From Burkholderia sp. lig30 (GTDB lineage Bacteria; Pseudomonadota; Gammaproteobacteria; Burkholderiales; Burkholderiaceae), in the NCBI RefSeq assembly GCF_000687455.2, contig NZ_JGVW01000056.1, forward strand, positions 36,305-100,304: a DNA stretch of 64,000 nucleotides, given 5' to 3'. This document shows, piece by piece, positions 61,612 through 64,000 of the stretch. Under the pieces are notes generated by a model. That model saw nothing but the letters and a program-made list of their open reading frames with translations. It had not been told where the DNA came from and made no database searches. The first letter of the stretch is position 1. Each line of letters starts with the position of its first letter. The position numbers and the translations under genes were made by a program.

Positions 61612-62283
61612 CTATGCGGCGCGCGCGCCGAACCAGGCCGGCATGAGCGCGAGCGCGTCGTCGAGCGAGCCGAGCACGTGCAGGCTCAGCGCGACGATTT
61701 CCGGCGTCGGCGCCTTCAGGTCGGGCACGGTGACGACGGACGCCCCTGCGCCCGCCGCGGACTGCGCGCCGAAATCGCTGTCCTCGAACGCGATGCACGC
61801 GTGCGCCGGCACGTCGAGCCGCTCGGCCGCGAGCCGGTAGACGGCCGGGTCGGGCTTGCCGCGCGAGACCTCGTCGCCGCCCGCGATCGCGCGGAAGAAC
61901 GGCAGCACGCCGACCGCGCCGAGCCGCGCATGGATCACGTCGCGCGCCGACGACGACGCGACCGCGCAGGGGACGCCGGCCCGCACGAGCGCGCTCAGCA
62001 GCGCATGCGCGCCGGGCTTGAGCGGAAATTTCGGGTGCGGCGTCGGCGCGGCGAGCCGTTCGCGCACGCGCGTGCGGACCGCATCAAACGTGTCGGCGTC
62101 GCCGAGCAGCCCGGCGAGGATCGTCTGGCCTTCGGCGAACGAGCGGCCGACGATCTGCAGGTAGTCGGCGGCGGACAGTGCGACGCCATGCGCGCACGCA
62201 ACGTCGATCCAGGTGTCCATGATCGTCCGCTCGGAATCGACGAGCAGGCCGTCCATGTCGAAGATCGCGGCGGAGAAGGTCAT
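61612..62283 (-). CDS. HAD-superfamily phosphatase (phosphoglucomutase-like subfamily)
   Basis: This 223-residue hydrolase has motif I FDMDGLLVDSE (nucleophile Asp10), motif II CAVASSS near 115 and motif III/IV GKPDPAVYRLAAERL and CIAFEDSDFG near 150-180, with an alpha-helical cap between motifs I and II. It belongs to the group with beta-phosphoglucomutase and sugar phosphatases such as YniC. The substrate is not predictable. It is followed by no gene on its strand here, and argH lies upstream beyond a terminator. Confidence 0.88.
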   Translation of the reverse strand: MTFSAAIFDMDGLLVDSERTIMDTWIDVACAHGVALSAADYLQIVGRSFAEGQTILAGLLGDADTFDAVRTRVRERLAAPTPHPKFPLKPGAHALLSALVRAGVPCAVASSSARDVIHARLGAVGVLPFFRAIAGGDEVSRGKPDPAVYRLAAERLDVPAHACIAFEDSDFGAQSAAGAGASVVTVPDLKAPTPEIVALSLHVLGSLDDALALMPAWFGARAA

Positions 62284-62340
62284 CGGGGGTGTCCGGAGGA
62301 GCGTAGGGTGCGCGCGGCAAGATGGAGCCGCGTCGCATGA

Positions 62341-62366
62341 GAAAACGGACGCCGCAGGCGTCCGTT
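62341..62366 (-). terminator. Terminator of argH
   Basis: AACGGACGCC (62344-62353) and GGCGTCCGTT (62357-62366) pair perfectly around a 3-base loop; on the minus strand four T residues then follow. It lies 14 bases after the argH stop. Confidence 0.85.
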
Positions 62367-62380
62367 CGATGGGCGGCGGC

Positions 62381-63790
62381 TTACTTGCCGAGCGCCGCGC
62401 GTGCAGCCTTCACGGCCGCCCGCACCTGGTCCGGCGCGGTGCCGCCCGGGTGATTGCGGCTTGCGACCGAGCCTTCGAGCGTCAGGTAGCCGAACACGTC
62501 GTCGCCGATCAGGTGCGCGACGTTCGGCAGCTCCTGCTTCATCTCGTCGAGCGTCAGGTCGGCGAGGTCGCAGCCGCGCTGGTCGCAGATCCGCACCGCG
62601 TGCGCGACCGCTTCGTGCGCGTCGCGGAACGGCAGGCCGCGCTTGACCAGGTAGTCGGCGAGGTCGGTCGCGGTCGAGAAGCCCTGCAGCGCCGCCGCGC
62701 GCATCGCGTCCGGCTTCACGGTGATGCCCGCGACCATCTCGGCGAAGATGCGCAGCGTGTCCGCGACGGTATCGACCGTGTCGAACAGCGGCTCCTTGTC
62801 TTCCTGGTTGTCCTTGTTGTACGCGAGCGGCTGGCCCTTCATCAGCGTGAGGAGCGCCATCAGGTGGCCGTTGACGCGGCCCGTCTTGCCGCGCGCCAGT
62901 TCGGGCACGTCCGGGTTCTTCTTCTGCGGCATGATCGAGCTGCCGGTGCAGAAGCGGTCCGCGATGTCGATGAAGCCGACGCGCGGGCTCATCCACAGCA
63001 CCAGTTCCTCCGAGAAGCGCGACACGTGCGTCATCACGAGCGCGGCCGCCGCGGTGAATTCGATCGCGAAGTCGCGGTCGGAAACCGCGTCGAGCGAGTT
63101 CGCGCAGATGCCGTCGAAGCCGAGCGTCTTCGCGACCGCGTGGCGGTCGATCGGATAGCTGGTGCCGGCGAGCGCGGCCGCGCCGAGCGGCAGGCGGTTC
63201 ACGCGGGTGCGGCAGTCGCGCATGCGTTCCGCGTCGCGCGAGAACATCTCGACGTACGCGAGCAGGTGATGGCCGAACGTGACCGGCTGCGCGACCTGCA
63301 GGTGCGTGAAGCCTGGCAGGATCGTGTCGGCATGCTGGTCCGCGAGGTCGAGCAGCGCGCCGCGCAGGTCGCCCAGCAGGCCGCCGATGCGGTCGATCTC
63401 GCCGCGCAGCCACAGGCGGATGTCGGTCGCGACCTGGTCGTTGCGCGAGCGGCCGGTGTGCAGGCGCTTGCCGGCGTCGCCGATCAGCGCGGTCAGGCGC
63501 GCCTCGATGTTCAGGTGGACGTCCTCGAGGTCGAGCTGCCACTCGAATTCGCCGCGCTCGATTTCGCCCTGGATCTGCGCCATCCCGCGCTCGATCGCGG
63601 CGAGGTCGTCGGCGCTGATGATCTTCTGCGCGGCGAGCATGTTCGCGTGCGCGAGCGAGCCGGCGATGTCGACGAGCGCGAGACGCTTGTCGAAAAACAC
63701 CGACGACGTGTAGCGCTTGACCAGTTCCGACATCGGTTCCGAGAAGCGGGCCGACCAGGCCTCGCCCTTTTTGTGCAGTTGGGACGTCAT
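62381..63790 (-). CDS. argH: Argininosuccinate lyase ArgH
   Basis: This 469-residue enzyme catalyses the last step of arginine synthesis, splitting argininosuccinate to arginine and fumarate. The fumarase-superfamily signature [12 protein letters not shown] lies near residues 283-294, and the N-terminal [16 protein letters not shown] is diagnostic. The length is normal. A TAAAAT hexamer on the minus strand (63848-63843) could be its -10, about 50 bases upstream of the ATG. A separate gene presumably ends upstream at the window edge. Confidence 0.96.
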   Translation of the reverse strand: MTSQLHKKGEAWSARFSEPMSELVKRYTSSVFFDKRLALVDIAGSLAHANMLAAQKIISADDLAAIERGMAQIQGEIERGEFEWQLDLEDVHLNIEARLTALIGDAGKRLHTGRSRNDQVATDIRLWLRGEIDRIGGLLGDLRGALLDLADQHADTILPGFTHLQVAQPVTFGHHLLAYVEMFSRDAERMRDCRTRVNRLPLGAAALAGTSYPIDRHAVAKTLGFDGICANSLDAVSDRDFAIEFTAAAALVMTHVSRFSEELVLWMSPRVGFIDIADRFCTGSSIMPQKKNPDVPELARGKTGRVNGHLMALLTLMKGQPLAYNKDNQEDKEPLFDTVDTVADTLRIFAEMVAGITVKPDAMRAAALQGFSTATDLADYLVKRGLPFRDAHEAVAHAVRICDQRGCDLADLTLDEMKQELPNVAHLIGDDVFGYLTLEGSVASRNHPGGTAPDQVRAAVKAARAALGK

Positions 63791-63895
63791 GGCGATTCTT
63801 AGAAGGGGAGTGAGGCAGCGTGCGCCGCCAGGGAATTCCGCGATTTTAGCATTGGCGGGGCGGCACGCCGCGCGGGTCGGGCTCGTCCCGGCTCA

Positions 63896-63925
63896 GCTCA
63901 GCCCGGCGCGGCTCAGCCCGGCGCG
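63896..63925. repeat. Two perfect 15-base direct repeats upstream of argH
   Basis: GCTCAGCCCGGCGCG occurs at 63896-63910 and again at 63911-63925, preceded by a partial copy (GCTCA). The tandem lies between the argH promoter region and the gene entering from the right edge. Confidence 0.6.
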
Positions 63926-63976
63926 GCCCACGCGCGCCGCTCAGGCAGGTGGGCGGGGTGCGCCGCGCGCAGCCGG

Positions 63977-64000
63977 TCAGTCGCGCACCAGCACGACGAG
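63977..64000 (-). CDS. Possible C-terminal end of an upstream gene
   Basis: On the minus strand the last 24 bases read LVVLVRD followed by TGA, and the window cuts the frame. It could be the C-terminus of the next gene upstream of argH, which in related genomes is often a sensor histidine kinase; seven residues are too few to tell. Confidence 0.25.
   Translation of the reverse strand, partial: LVVLVRD

Overview
The window is a chromosomal segment of a betaproteobacterium, almost certainly Burkholderia sensu lato and probably a cepacia-complex-like species. The evidence is a GC content that looks close to 68%, codon use dominated by G/C third positions, and gene neighbourhoods typical of that group: cysB beside cysI-DUF934-cysHDN-cobA, lptFG divergent from pepA-holC, zapBA followed by 6S RNA, panDC-scpA-DUF3460, tamAB convergent with metG, and dcd followed by a large basic amino acid decarboxylase. 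The species is inferred. Most of the window is core genome; no transposase, integrase, prophage or CRISPR array was seen.

Layout. 1-5.3 kb: a branched-chain amino acid ABC importer (binding lipoprotein, its own terminator, then livHMGF). 5.3-11.6 kb: a GNAT gene with argD behind an unusual leader, a ferredoxin-reductase-type flavoprotein, an epimerase-like protein, rsuA, copC, one low-GC orphan gene and tRNA-Leu(CAA). 11.7-20.9 kb: an orphan periplasmic binding protein, the regulator CysB, and the assimilatory sulfate reduction operon, followed by siroheme genes (cobA, and convergent cbiX). 20.9-27.9 kb: lptG-lptF facing pepA-holC, a 29-residue tandem-repeat protein, a small cytochrome c, and lgt. 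28-30.4 kb: SIMPL and EVE domain proteins, 6S RNA, zapA and a zapB-like gene.

30.5-42.1 kb is a cobalamin uptake and salvage locus. A sigma70-type promoter starts transcription at a cobalamin riboswitch that precedes btuB-btuC-btuD-cobT-cobS-cobC. The convergent unit cobU-cbiB-cobD-btuF supplies the remaining salvage enzymes and the periplasmic binding protein, and cobQ diverges from cobU. No corrin-ring methyltransferase gene is present, so the locus imports and remodels corrinoids; de novo ring genes would have to lie elsewhere.

42.1-64 kb: a 48-codon putative secreted peptide, a ParA-family ATPase, panC/panD, scpA, DUF3460, the TamA/TamB outer-membrane assembly pair, metG, an OmpA-like lipoprotein, the Mrp iron-sulfur carrier, a Cu/Zn superoxide-dismutase-like lipoprotein that has lost most metal ligands, dcd, an Orn/Lys/Arg decarboxylase, an LprI-like protein, a HAD phosphatase and argH.

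The observations I would follow up first are the argD leader (terminator hairpin, 26-base dyad and a short Arg-rich ORF), the ligand-poor SodC-like lipoprotein, the recently duplicated 29-residue repeat protein, and the tiny secreted peptide whose ribosome-binding site abuts a perfect hairpin. None has been tested; all are readings of the sequence.
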